A stretch of 64,000 nucleotides of DNA, from the NCBI GenBank assembly GCA_020639155.1, contig JACKHF010000001.1, positions 1,302,001 to 1,366,000 of the forward strand. Direction: 5' to 3'. Position 1 is the first letter of the stretch; every line of letters starts with the position of its first letter. The notes below the pieces were generated by a model. That model worked only from the letters and a program-made list of their open reading frames with translations, made no database searches and was not told where the DNA came from. Positions 37,301 through 45,576 of the stretch are shown piece after piece. The DNA is from Phycisphaeraceae bacterium (GTDB lineage: Bacteria; Planctomycetota; Phycisphaerae; Phycisphaerales; UBA1924). The position numbers and the translations under genes are program-made.

Positions 37301-38736
37301 GGATCTGAGTTCAGTGGCGCGAACCATCCAGTTGCGTTGAGCACTGTGCCGGACTGTGAGACACCGGTGATGCGCTCGATATCAATGCGTTCATCGTTGA
37401 AAGTGACACGACCTGCGAGATCATAAAACCGATACGGGAACCCCTGAAACGCGGCCGATCCGTGATCGAACTCGATCCATCCCGACGATTGCACTGGTGC
37501 AGGGCCATCGGCCGTAGGGGGGCCGCGAGTCACCACAACCGAGGCGTCGACAATGGCGGTTGGCTTTGAGAATCGCGAGAGGTTGAGGCGTGCAAGATCT
37601 GGCACGTATGGCAGCAGATCCGGATTGGATTGCAGTTGGAAGTCGCGCGAGTCGAGCACACACTGGAATGCGCTGTCATCGCTGAATCCCATGTACTGCA
37701 GATCAACCTTGTACGGCAGGTCGCCGAGCATGCCAGAAACCTGCGCGATGATCCGGTCGTTCGCAAATGTCATCGTGCCGTTGACAGATGTCATACGAAG
37801 GTTCTCACCGGTACCCTCCTCAGGTGGCACCGGGAGTGTCATCGCGACATTCTCAAGTTCAACGATCGGGCCGATCGGTGTGTTGTTGTGATATGAGAAG
37901 TCAGCTCGTTTGATGCCGCCGGAAAGCTCGAGCGAGTCCACAAACTGGCGCACCCTGCCGGGCATGTTCTCATCGGTCCACTCGCCGATGGTGATGCCGG
38001 TGAGGGTCACATCAAGGCCATCGGCGTCGATGCGCCCATCAAGATGCACGCCCGGTTCGCCATCGGTTCTATTTGTCTCTCCGAGCGTGAAGATGTATGC
38101 ACGTTCATTGCCAGCGGTTGGATACAACCCGCCGCCAACAACGAGTTTCTTGAGAGCCCTGTACGATGAACTTGAATGCTCCCCAAGTTCGAGCATGGCA
38201 TCCTTGATCGCAACATTCGGCAGGCGCATCGTTGGACGATCGCTCTGAGGGATCTCGATCTTGGCGATGTTGAGTGACCCATCGTCAGCAGACTGGCTCA
38301 CACGCACGATGGGACGAGTGAGCGTGACAGTCTCAATGCCTCCTGTACCGCGCAGAATCTTCCACCAGTCGACTGTCATGTGAACGTCTTCCACTGACAG
38401 GAACTCGGCGGCTTTTCCTTCAACACCATCAACGTGCAGCTTCAAGTCCTTGATCGCAAGCGAACGCAGTCCCATGTCGACTGTCTCAATTGTCGCAGGC
38501 ATGTTCAGATACTTTGACACCATCGGTGTCAGTATCATGCGTGGTACCGGTGTGAATGGGATTGCACAGATCACAAAGATCAGCGTGAGCAGCACAAGGC
38601 AGATGCGACGGAACCACACCTGCTTGCGGGACGTTGCCTTGAATCGTGAAAGAAACCCCGATTTCTTCGGCGCATTGGATTGCGCCGTGCCTGTCTCAGC
38701 ATTGTCTGGTGAGGGGTTGGAATCGGTCGCTGCCAC
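34369..38736 (-). CDS. Giant AsmA/TamB-like envelope protein
   Basis: 1455 residues from a GTG start. A cytoplasmic N-terminus of about 45 residues leads to one membrane helix (ICLVLLTLIFVICAIPFTPV), then a very long periplasmic region of repeating beta segments. The early block SLAIKDLKLHVDGVEGKAAEFLSVEDV is typical of AsmA/DUF748 proteins. The C-terminal part (VFSRGARTIPILGQIYEALRNEL) resembles the AsmA-like C-terminal domain. Such proteins form lipid-conducting bridges from the inner to the outer membrane. The large size suits a span across a wide periplasm. It converges with the GH35 gene across four bases. Confidence 0.72.
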   Translation of the reverse strand: MAATDSNPSPDNAETGTAQSNAPKKSGFLSRFKATSRKQVWFRRICLVLLTLIFVICAIPFTPVPRMILTPMVSKYLNMPATIETVDMGLRSLAIKDLKLHVDGVEGKAAEFLSVEDVHMTVDWWKILRGTGGIETVTLTRPIVRVSQSADDGSLNIAKIEIPQSDRPTMRLPNVAIKDAMLELGEHSSSSYRALKKLVVGGGLYPTAGNERAYIFTLGETNRTDGEPGVHLDGRIDADGLDVTLTGITIGEWTDENMPGRVRQFVDSLELSGGIKRADFSYHNNTPIGPIVELENVAMTLPVPPEEGTGENLRMTSVNGTMTFANDRIIAQVSGMLGDLPYKVDLQYMGFSDDSAFQCVLDSRDFQLQSNPDLLPYVPDLARLNLSRFSKPTAIVDASVVVTRGPPTADGPAPVQSSGWIEFDHGSAAFQGFPYRFYDLAGRVTFNDERIDIERITGVSQSGTVLNATGWFAPLNSDPGAEIHIRAEHLTIDDELRDTLGSRWRPALERVMDKVEFARLIDLGLMLRADEHHAFGEVVDGIPVFALGGVSNVDLVVSHPGGTEHTWQYTADVQFDRFGLIAGDMPLPIIGHDVNLRVTPGAAGLTNGSWTTITGTPIDLFASIIHENDSPVATTRVRVDARSIPIDDVLIDTLPRPLGTHVKRGTTPPPDEQPLLRRLGISGNVGVSAEFTSHDSTSKLHAEVAMDNCAMQPDGSQAAAERIIGTAIYDDGNITLDLNTSVCNENEESSRSSVNLHATIEPVENDAASASGQNSDMRLNAEITSDSFDVSLKVEDLIAPLASSAMESLTQWRAEHAPAGAAKMSTHVTGSTTAPKVTLQLDDIDSLGITLDSSRLEIGRTNGHIDIAIDGAARDGEQAVPYELVFSGLQGPVQIDGARIGDVYLDGNWPIRIAKRGEKPRGFTLTVNNGELNPQANTAVLTMLKKNGFISDDLIATVTKLDLAGMYRLVMRMDAVGHTSSTEAKTTRIAMRIEPLELAATINDHRFDLDSINGEITAAIDVVEHEDEPAKTKIAGWFEDLCCETEAWSAKINGPWSVREDGWLVSGDLDVVLREIDNALLALLPSDTQRMLRDADIQLNNPLTLESGQVTLAKHGESPLSISLTGKAAFDIQDAKLAERIRNAAGTAEIHIERDNTGTGTNLAVNVTLPSAVIGSMVVHDVRVQIERHADEKRTTIPVLNAALHNGRIVGSVVIRDPATEEQSPKYLASIQLSGVDLAHLVADLSRSDDEPIVVEEDPDYSGAALSGEMRVSGVLGEPETRRGRGGFRAAGGRIVSVPLVLPLIELLNLQLPSSESLDLAQATFFIEGSIISFEDIGIYSRSLVMPGFGTLNWETRELNVRVFSRGARTIPILGQIYEALRNELVSARVTGTVNDPSFSIETLRGSHNSIGTNMGARDASRTERAILKDAMSESTDTTTSNVLRPVQRGANAGG

Positions 38737-38843
38737 GAGTATGTGTTGCCGTCATTCGAGGGATGATCCGGATTATGCATCAACAGATATGCAAGATGCG
38801 CAACAGCACGCTGGCATGCGATCGGTGTCGTGTGAGAAGCCGC

Positions 38844-39326
38844 TCATGCAACAGGTTGATCAGCCGATGCGGTAGCCGGATCAATTCCCTGTTCAATCAT
38901 GGCGATCTTGCGCACCCGACGCTCGTGGCGTCCGCCCTCAAACTCAGTTGTCAGCCAGATCTTCACGATATTCTCGATCAGTTTTTGACCGAGCAGATCC
39001 GCACTGAGGCACAGGACATTCGCATCGTTATGGCCGCGACTCATCTGCGCAGTAAGTTCGTCATGGACGAGCGCCGCACGAATTCCATCGATCTTGTTGG
39101 CAGCAATGCTCATGCCGATGCCCGAGCCACAGATAAGAATGCCACGATCGGCCTCACCCGAGGCGATGTGGTTGCAGATCTGCCATGCTCGATCCGGGTA
39201 GTCGCAAGGCTGACCAACGGGGCAGGCTTCGGGCAGCCAGACCTCGTGTCCTTCGTTTTTCAGCAGCACGCAGAGTGGTTCGATGGTTTTTTCGCCACGA
39301 TGGTCTGCGCCGATCGCAATGTTCAT
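38844..39326 (-). CDS. rpiB: Ribose-5-phosphate isomerase B
   Basis: 160 residues of the RpiB/LacA/LacB family. IAIGADHRGEKTIEPL opens the protein with the Asp-His pair that binds sugar phosphate, and ILICGSGIGMSIAANK holds the catalytic Cys. GIRAALVHD and SRGHNDANVLCLSA complete the set. It interconverts ribose-5-phosphate and ribulose-5-phosphate in the cytoplasm. It overlaps the end of the upstream TsaC-phosphatase gene by four bases (ATGA), so they are coupled. RpiB linked to a low-molecular-weight phosphatase is seen in many bacteria. Confidence 0.93.
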   Translation of the reverse strand: MNIAIGADHRGEKTIEPLCVLLKNEGHEVWLPEACPVGQPCDYPDRAWQICNHIASGEADRGILICGSGIGMSIAANKIDGIRAALVHDELTAQMSRGHNDANVLCLSADLLGQKLIENIVKIWLTTEFEGGRHERRVRKIAMIEQGIDPATASADQPVA

Positions 39327-40507
39327 GCGTCCATTTCCTCAAGGCGTTGTGAGATCAGTTCCGCGATCCGTGCCGCGGTCTGATTGTAGAGTTCCTGCGA
39401 CCCGCCGATGGGATCGGTGATAGGAGCGCCAGAGGGGTCCAAAGGCCGAACCTTTGCAGCGGCACTCGGATCCATTGTCAGGATCGCCCGGGCATGCTCG
39501 GGGGTCATAGTGAATATATATTCAGCGTCAGCAATCATTTGTTTGGTGATAGAGGTTGCCTGATGATCCTCAAGGTCAGCCCCGATAGCTGCTGCGGCTT
39601 TGATTGCTTCCGTGGTGGCAGGCGAGCCATTTCCTGCCGCGACACCTGCTGAATGAGCCGTGGTCCGGATTGGTGTCTCAGGCAGGGTGTTGATCAGCCT
39701 CTTCGCGATTGCCTCGGCCATCGCGCTCCGGCAGGTATTGCCAGTACACACGAAAAGGATTCGACGGTGCATGTGTTTTTCGATCACACGTGGCTCCAGA
39801 GCACCGGTGCGCTCGATCGCGTACCCACCACGCGAGGTCAAACGCACAACAGTCGACCCCTGACCATAGCGTGCATTCCCTGATTCGACGATCACGGGAT
39901 TCTGCTCAATCTGCTGAGCAAACTCGGGATGCTCCCTGCCGAACACATCGAGCCGTGCACGAACTGTCTCAATGGTGGGTGCGTTCGAGCCGTTGCCCAT
40001 GCCGGCAGCAGCAAGCGAAGAAGCGACCACAGGTATCTTCGCGTGTGCGAGTGCCCACCGGCAGACATCATGATCGGGCACACGTACAGCGAGCGCAGTG
40101 CCATCGTCGATGATTCCGCGCTCAACCTTCAGCGCCTTCGTAATCCGATCAATCTCATACTCAGGCAACTCGAACACAAATGTGACAGGGCCTGGAGCAA
40201 GACGCTTGAGCAGACGCACGTGTACATGATGCACGGGAAGAATGAGATCAATAACAGAAACCTGATCCGGTGCGTGCCATGCGAGGGGCATTTCTGGCTT
40301 CGATCCTGTGATTCCGCGGAGAAGGTTGACGCTCTCTTTCGACTGCGCTGAACAGAACAGCCCATACACCGTTTCTGTTGGGAGGATAACGCATTGCCCG
40401 TTTGTGAGCGCAGAAGCTGCTGCTTCGCAGGATGCGCGAAGCTCGCTGCTGGGTTCCACGATACCGAGGATCGATGTCAGGCTGTGATCTGTCAGATTGG
40501 CTGCCAC
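39323..40507 (-). CDS. Fusion of TsaC/Sua5 threonylcarbamoyl-AMP synthase and low-MW phosphotyrosine phosphatase
   Basis: About 394 residues. Residues about 20-235 are YrdC/Sua5-like: GQCVILPTETVYGLFC, then RLAPGPVTFVFELP, ALAVRVPDHDVC, VVASSLAAAGMGNGS. This part makes threonylcarbamoyl-AMP from Thr, bicarbonate and ATP for tRNA t6A. Residues about 245-394 are an LMW phosphatase: FVCTGNTCRSAMAEAI contains the CX5R catalytic loop and ITDPIGGS the acid loop. The two domains are in one frame without a stop. The GTG at 40507 was chosen because GGGAG is six bases upstream; a TTG five codons earlier is also possible. It pairs with rpiB by a four-base overlap. Confidence 0.88.
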   Translation of the reverse strand: MAANLTDHSLTSILGIVEPSSELRASCEAAASALTNGQCVILPTETVYGLFCSAQSKESVNLLRGITGSKPEMPLAWHAPDQVSVIDLILPVHHVHVRLLKRLAPGPVTFVFELPEYEIDRITKALKVERGIIDDGTALAVRVPDHDVCRWALAHAKIPVVASSLAAAGMGNGSNAPTIETVRARLDVFGREHPEFAQQIEQNPVIVESGNARYGQGSTVVRLTSRGGYAIERTGALEPRVIEKHMHRRILFVCTGNTCRSAMAEAIAKRLINTLPETPIRTTAHSAGVAAGNGSPATTEAIKAAAAIGADLEDHQATSITKQMIADAEYIFTMTPEHARAILTMDPSAAAKVRPLDPSGAPITDPIGGSQELYNQTAARIAELISQRLEEMDA

Positions 40508-40867
40508 GGCACACTCCCACAAGGACGGTCAGAAAACACTGGGCTGCATCACTCGTATCGGATAAAAACCTGCCCAACTCGCTTTCCATCCATCTCTTTG
40601 CATGATTCGCACATGCTCGTGAGATGATGCGAATATCATGCCAGGAACACGATCAATAGACGATTATTGAGCGAAAACCTCTGGGAACAGGTTTGCAGTT
40701 GCTCAATATCCCGGTGTTTGAGTCGTGCGCGATACGTCGAAATAACGCTGCAAAGCCCAGTTCTGCCCTTTCGGGTAAACGAATCCCTGCGGAGTTGTGC
40801 CCAGTGGGTGCCAGCGGCGCATCTCTCCGTTTCGTTTTCTGTTCGTTCATTCGAGATACACTTGCCC
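40508..40867. other. Divergent intergenic region with an imperfect inverted repeat
   Basis: About 360 bases between the TsaC-fusion gene and the secretion operon. Arms GCATGATTCGCA (40600-40611) and TGCGAATATCATGC (40628-40641) are inverted copies, apart from a two-base insertion, with a 16-base spacer. This could be a regulator site or hairpin. The gspF frame is open upstream to 40667 but has no family character there. I see no strong sigma-70 promoter. Confidence 0.35.
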
Positions 40868-42082
40868 GTGCCACCAACCCACGCTAACTCATCGACCGGA
40901 GCAACATTTCTATTCGTTGCCGCCAAGACCAAGGGGGGACGGTCGATGGGGGTGCGCTCTGCTGTCAATCAGCGGGCGCTGGCCGAATCTTTGCGTCAGG
41001 AGCGACTGCTGCTCATGAAAGCCGTGCCGCTTCCGAACTGGGTGGGCGGTTCCGGTGCGAAGATATCACTCAAGGATCAGTCGCAGCTTTCGGATATCCT
41101 CGGACAACTGCTCACGCGAGGCGTGCCACTTGTTGAGACGCTGCAGGTGTCAGAGGAAACGGTGCCATCGCGAATCCGTCAGCGTGTCGCGATCGTGCGA
41201 CAGAAGGTCGCAGCGGGTTCTTCCTTTGCGGATGCAGCTCAGGCGGCAGGGCTCGTCGATGCAGTCACAGGTGCTGTGTATCGTGCTGCAGAACGATCGG
41301 GCGATCTTGGAGGCGCTGCCCAGCAGGTTGCGAAGACAGCACGCAGGCAGCTTGCCGTTCGTGGAAAAGCAGCAACCGTTATGGTGTATCCAGCGATTGT
41401 GCTGACTATGAGCCTGCTCATTGGCACCGGCATGATGATGTTCATTGTGCCCATGATCCTGGGTGAACTGCAGAAGATGAGCGAACTGAATCTGTTCTCA
41501 CAGATTGTGCTCACTGTGGGCACGTTCATGCGCACCTACTGGTGGGGCGTGGTGCTCTTTGCAGTCGGCATACTCATGACAGTTGTGCTCGGAAGAAAGA
41601 TTGTCGGCAGGCTTGTGGGCGGTCTGATGCGCAAGCTCCCGGTGATGCGGGATCTTGTGCTTGCGCAGGAATCTGCCGGTTTTTTCTCTGTGCTGTCTGC
41701 GCTCTCGCGTTCGGGTGTGCCGCTGGGCGATGCGATCGGCATCGGTCGGAACGTCATCTCGCATCCGAGGCTCTACAAGCAGTTTGGCACCTTGCAAACG
41801 CAACTCATCGAGGGCGCACCGCTCCCGAGACTGATTGACAATGTGACAGCACTCTCGCCCGCAACGCGCCATCTGCTCGTCGCTGCAGAGCGTTCTGGTG
41901 ATCTTGACAGTGCGTTCGATACACTCGCCGAGGACCTGACTGTCGAGGTCGATCGGCAGACATCGCGACTGCTCGCAGCTCTTGAGCCGATGGTCATCGT
42001 GATGATGTTTCTCATTATCGGCACTATCATTCTGTCGATCATGATCCCAATGATCACCAGTGCCGGAAAGGGCCTCGGATAA
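40868..42082 (+). CDS. gspF: Type II secretion system protein F (GspF/PilC family)
   Basis: About 404 residues from a GTG, the usual family length. The N-terminus TFLFVAAKTKGGRSMGVRSA is the short cytoplasmic start domain. Two copies of the four-helix GspF domain follow: QLSDILGQLLTRGVPLVETL ... AAERSGDLGGAAQQVA, then FFSVLSALSRSGVPLGDAI ... VAAERSGDLDSAFDTLA. Membrane segments lie between (AIVLTMSLLIGTGMMMFIVP) and at the end (EPMVIVMMFLIIGTIILSIM). GspF is the inner-membrane core that couples the ATPase to pseudopilus assembly. It opens an operon of secretion genes. The longer frame to 40667 was rejected as non-family. Confidence 0.9.
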   Translation: MPPTHANSSTGATFLFVAAKTKGGRSMGVRSAVNQRALAESLRQERLLLMKAVPLPNWVGGSGAKISLKDQSQLSDILGQLLTRGVPLVETLQVSEETVPSRIRQRVAIVRQKVAAGSSFADAAQAAGLVDAVTGAVYRAAERSGDLGGAAQQVAKTARRQLAVRGKAATVMVYPAIVLTMSLLIGTGMMMFIVPMILGELQKMSELNLFSQIVLTVGTFMRTYWWGVVLFAVGILMTVVLGRKIVGRLVGGLMRKLPVMRDLVLAQESAGFFSVLSALSRSGVPLGDAIGIGRNVISHPRLYKQFGTLQTQLIEGAPLPRLIDNVTALSPATRHLLVAAERSGDLDSAFDTLAEDLTVEVDRQTSRLLAALEPMVIVMMFLIIGTIILSIMIPMITSAGKGLG

Positions 42083-42216
42083 ACCCGACATTTGCACGAA
42101 CTTTTGCGAAGGAAGCTGTAGAAAACTGCATCACTTCAAGAGGGCGTTCAAGGGTTGCACATCGAAACATGCTTCAGCGATCTGCTGAGGCAGAAGAAGA
42201 CGAAGGTTGGTTTGAA

Positions 42217-42630
42217 ATGAAGTCACGTACAGCACAGCACACATTCCGCGCTGCTCGCGGTTTTTCATTGCTTGAGATCACGCTCGTGATTGCACTCATA
42301 GGTCTGTTGATGGGCGTTGCGGTGATCGCGTTTGCACCGACACTTCTGCGTGGCAAGGAAGCTGCAACGAAGGCAACGATGCGCAATGTCGATCAGTCAC
42401 TGAAGTCATTCAGCGGCTCAAACCCGAACGCAGGGTATCCACAAACTCTTGCTGAGCTCGTGCCGAGCTATCTTGAAGCAACGCCGAAAGACGGCTGGGG
42501 CAACGAGTTCTACTACAAGGTTGGCTCAAACCGTGCGGGCAAGGGGTACGACCTGATCTCACTGGGTGCCGATGGCACAGCGGAAACCGCCGACGACATC
42601 AACCTCTGGGATGTGATCGAGGGCAACTGA
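42217..42630 (+). CDS. gspG: Major pseudopilin GspG-like
   Basis: About 137 residues. A short leader ends at Gly (AARG/FSLLEITLVIALIGLLM), the prepilin peptidase site, with Glu at +5. The mature part matches GspG: TMRNVDQSLKSFSGSNPNAGYPQTL, TPKDGWGNEFYYKV, YDLISLGADG, the calcium-site region. It is the main subunit of the pseudopilus that pushes proteins through the outer-membrane channel. The start ATG 42217 was chosen because it gives a 14-residue leader; an ATG at 42169 would add an acidic stretch. AAGG lies about 10 bases upstream. Confidence 0.9.
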   Translation: MKSRTAQHTFRAARGFSLLEITLVIALIGLLMGVAVIAFAPTLLRGKEAATKATMRNVDQSLKSFSGSNPNAGYPQTLAELVPSYLEATPKDGWGNEFYYKVGSNRAGKGYDLISLGADGTAETADDINLWDVIEGN

Positions 42631-42667
42631 GCCACGTTGTTCCAGTGCGCAAGAGGGAGGTTCGCGC

Positions 42668-43282
42668 GTGCGCGCACACGCACACAACTTCAGACGATCG
42701 TCTCGTGTTGCGTTCACGCTGCTGGAGATGGTCCTCGCGATGGCGCTGCTTGCAGTGATCTCGGCAGCGCTGCTCTCGGGCGTGAGCGCCATCTGGCAGG
42801 CCCAGGTGCGTCAGCAGCAGCGACTTGCGTGCGCTGAGCTTGCGAACAGGCTTATTCTCCAGTTTCTCGATGACAAATCCACGCTGCCAGCGTCGGGTAC
42901 CGCACTGCGTTATGGCCCATGGGAGTTTGCGTGGGTGCTTGACGAGCAGCCGGTCAAAATCGTGGAGGCTGAGGCGATCAGAGCAAAGCGAGAATCGCAG
43001 CAAGGAACGATGGCTGGCCCCAACCTTGATCGCATGCGCGAGGTGCGTGTGCTAGTGTGGATGAGCGACGATCCGCTGACCGCTGGACGTGATGGCGCGA
43101 CCGGTAAAACTCCACAACATGGACTCGTGCGCCTGTATGATCCGCAGAACATTGCGCGTCACCCTGATGCGCTCCAGCGCATGCTCGATGCGGGTGGTGT
43201 GTTCGGGAGCGCGCTCGATGACGGGCAGACCTCTCGCGGTAGCGACCTGAGTTTTTCCGGCAACGAAAGTGGGGAACGATGA
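42668..43282 (+). CDS. Minor pseudopilin (GspI/GspH-like)
   Basis: 204 residues with GGGAGG seven bases before a GTG. The leader ends in SSRVA/FTLLEMVLAMALLAV, a class III prepilin signal with Glu +5, but with Ala where Gly is usual at -1. The mature part is short on strong motifs, so I cannot choose between GspI and GspH. It sits between GspG and the next pseudopilin, whose start it overlaps by four bases, in the place of GspH/I. It probably caps or initiates the pseudopilus. Confidence 0.75.
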   Translation: MRAHAHNFRRSSRVAFTLLEMVLAMALLAVISAALLSGVSAIWQAQVRQQQRLACAELANRLILQFLDDKSTLPASGTALRYGPWEFAWVLDEQPVKIVEAEAIRAKRESQQGTMAGPNLDRMREVRVLVWMSDDPLTAGRDGATGKTPQHGLVRLYDPQNIARHPDALQRMLDAGGVFGSALDDGQTSRGSDLSFSGNESGER

Positions 43283-44529
43283 ACGGCTCTCCCGCTGCAC
43301 ACCGGAATCAATCTGGCTTCACACTGCTCGAACTCTCACTGGCAGTTGCGGTGGGCAGTGTTATTCTGCTCGCAGCGCTCTCGGTGTTCGGCACAATGCA
43401 GTCGGTGTCAACCCGGTACCAGAAACGTGCGGACGATGTGCATGAACTCGAGCGCGCGCATCTGATTCTGCGTCGGGCGTTCGGATCTGTAGTCATGGCG
43501 ACGATGTCCGAAACACGCGAAACGTTCGGACAGGAGATGATGGAGCGTCCGCGCATCCTGCTCGATAACTCTGGCGTGCTCGGTGCGTGGGGAGTGATGA
43601 GGCTTCCGGAACAGATCCAGCAACGCCACTTTGATAACGTGGTGGCCAAGAGCTTTCGCTCCACAGGGAGCAATCAGCAGAAACTTACGTTCGAACACCC
43701 ACTGGGGACAGGGCTTCCAAGGCTGGAGCTTGCGCTTTCCCGCCATCCAGCGCTTCCTGATTCCTTGCGCAGTAATGTTCCCACAACCATGCTGCAGGAG
43801 CGCGCGGCGCGGCTGGCAATGCCGTATGGGTACGCTGACAACACCCAGCGGTACCAGCTTCCGGAAGGTGTTGGCGGATTGAACGCGCTGACCGACGAAG
43901 AGGGTTCGCCCGTCGCGGTGCGCGGCGTGTTTGAACTGGTAGCAAACCCAGTGCCTGAAAAACCTCGTCTTGCCGGAATCGATCCCGAACCACAGACGTG
44001 GTCGCTGTACTACAGACCCATTGCGATCTACCGACGCCCGATCGAAGAGAACGAGCAATCAGAACCTGTTCGTGGCGAAGAAACAGGTAGTGAATCCGGT
44101 GAACAGATCGAGCAAACCGAGCAAGCAATCGGCACAAAGCCAACCGAGGAACTTGTTGAGTATCGTGTTCTTGGCCTTGAGGAGTCTGTCCAGATTCTCT
44201 CGAATGTAACGTTTCTCCGCTGGATTGCGTTCCAGGGAGGCCACATGCGTAACGCGTATCGCGCGTCCGCAGTAACCGAGATGCCGGCATATATGGAGCT
44301 TGAGTTTACCACAGCCAGCGGGTTGACAGCGCAATGGATGTTCGATGTGTCGTGGTCTGTCGGCGCGGAGCTTGGCAGTGAGCTTGCAGGGCAAATGCGT
44401 GAGGAGGAACAGCAACGATCGCAGGGGGCGAACGAGGAGCAGTCAGGTCGTGGAAGCGGCACGGGCGATGGCGGCAGTGGTGGCGCTCGCAACTTTGGAG
44501 GCAATGGTCGATCGGGGGGAGACCGATGA
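43279..44529 (+). CDS. Minor pseudopilin (GspJ-like)
   Basis: 416 residues, longer than usual GspJ. A leader QSG/FTLLELSLAVAVGSVILL carries Gly -1 and Glu +5. The early mature region RADDVHELERAHLILRRAFGSV is typical of GspJ. A mid-region holds a Glu/Gln-rich low-complexity stretch (EETGSESGEQIEQTEQA). The last 45 residues are Gly/Ser/Asn-rich (GRGSGTGDGGSGG), an odd tail. Its start overlaps the previous stop (ATGA) and its stop overlaps the next start (ATGA). Confidence 0.75.
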   Translation: MNGSPAAHRNQSGFTLLELSLAVAVGSVILLAALSVFGTMQSVSTRYQKRADDVHELERAHLILRRAFGSVVMATMSETRETFGQEMMERPRILLDNSGVLGAWGVMRLPEQIQQRHFDNVVAKSFRSTGSNQQKLTFEHPLGTGLPRLELALSRHPALPDSLRSNVPTTMLQERAARLAMPYGYADNTQRYQLPEGVGGLNALTDEEGSPVAVRGVFELVANPVPEKPRLAGIDPEPQTWSLYYRPIAIYRRPIEENEQSEPVRGEETGSESGEQIEQTEQAIGTKPTEELVEYRVLGLEESVQILSNVTFLRWIAFQGGHMRNAYRASAVTEMPAYMELEFTTASGLTAQWMFDVSWSVGAELGSELAGQMREEEQQRSQGANEEQSGRGSGTGDGGSGGARNFGGNGRSGGDR

Positions 44530-45404
44530 CCAGCGTGTATCCAAACCCAGCACGAGGTCGTGGCTTTGCGCTGCCAATGGTTGTGCTGCTGTCTGTCTTT
44601 GGTACGCTCATGCTCGGAGCGCTCATGATGCGTTCAGGTGGTCAGCGCCTTGCTGCCCAGCGGGATGTTGACGCGTACCAGCAACACCACATCCAGCGGG
44701 GATTGCAGGAAGTCATCAGCTCATGGTTGAAAACGGTGCAGAGACTGAACCTTTCGGACACGATCGAAGCTGGTTCCGAAGCGCTGACGATGGAACTCTC
44801 GAGCAACCGGGAGATTTCCGTCTGGGTATATCCCGCGCAATGGCGTGTGCTGGGAACGCTGGACGGTTTGCAAGGTGCAGAACTTGAGGATGCACGTCTT
44901 GTGCGTGACATGGCGATCAAGATTGCGCCGAAAAGTGAGCCGGACAAGTATCTTCGTTCGGTTGGCCCGTACGCGCTGAGTTTGCAGGATACACCGCTGG
45001 AGCTTATTGCCGCTGTTGTTGAGGGTTTGGCTGATTCGCAGGCTGCAAGCGAGGTGGCGGACATGGTGGAGCGATTGCGCTCGACCAGCGAGGAACTCAC
45101 ACTGGCAGACTTTACCCGAGAGATAGTTTCGACAAGTGTCGAACCGGCGACGCGAGGGAGAGTGAATCGACTCTTCACGGATAAACCAACATTGTGGGAG
45201 ATACGGGTTGAGGTGCGCGTACCACCACAGCCGGGGTATGAGCCTGTGACGTGGGCACGGTTTGCGGGCACAACAACAGTCGCGAACAGCACGCGCGGCC
45301 GATCAAATCAGGAGTTCACGTTCTCGCCACTTGGAGACTTTCTCGAGTGGCGAGAGGTCGATCTCGGCGATCCAACGTGGTTTGTTGTCGGACCAGATGA
45401 CTGA
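44526..45404 (+). CDS. GspK-like minor pseudopilin
   Basis: 292 residues. The leader ends GRG/FALPMVVLLSVFGTLMLGA, a pseudopilin-type signal without Glu at +5, which is the mark of GspK. DTPLELIAAVVEGLADSQAA and a following helical region could be the GspK alpha domain. GspK tips the pseudopilus together with I and J. The gene is tightly coupled to the upstream J-like gene. 172 bases separate it from the next gene, with no sure promoter. Confidence 0.72.
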   Translation: MTSVYPNPARGRGFALPMVVLLSVFGTLMLGALMMRSGGQRLAAQRDVDAYQQHHIQRGLQEVISSWLKTVQRLNLSDTIEAGSEALTMELSSNREISVWVYPAQWRVLGTLDGLQGAELEDARLVRDMAIKIAPKSEPDKYLRSVGPYALSLQDTPLELIAAVVEGLADSQAASEVADMVERLRSTSEELTLADFTREIVSTSVEPATRGRVNRLFTDKPTLWEIRVEVRVPPQPGYEPVTWARFAGTTTVANSTRGRSNQEFTFSPLGDFLEWREVDLGDPTWFVVGPDD

Positions 45405-45576
45405 ATTCATGTGCAATTGACGATGGAAACCGTGTGCTGACGCATCCAGAAGGAACGGGGATGCTGATATTCGGTGCATGATGAGTCGGAACACGACCTA
45501 GACTTGGAGCGGAAGGGATAGAGGGGCAGAGGGCGCTTTGAGCGTCTGTGGCTGAAGAATCCAAAGGGAGAATGTC

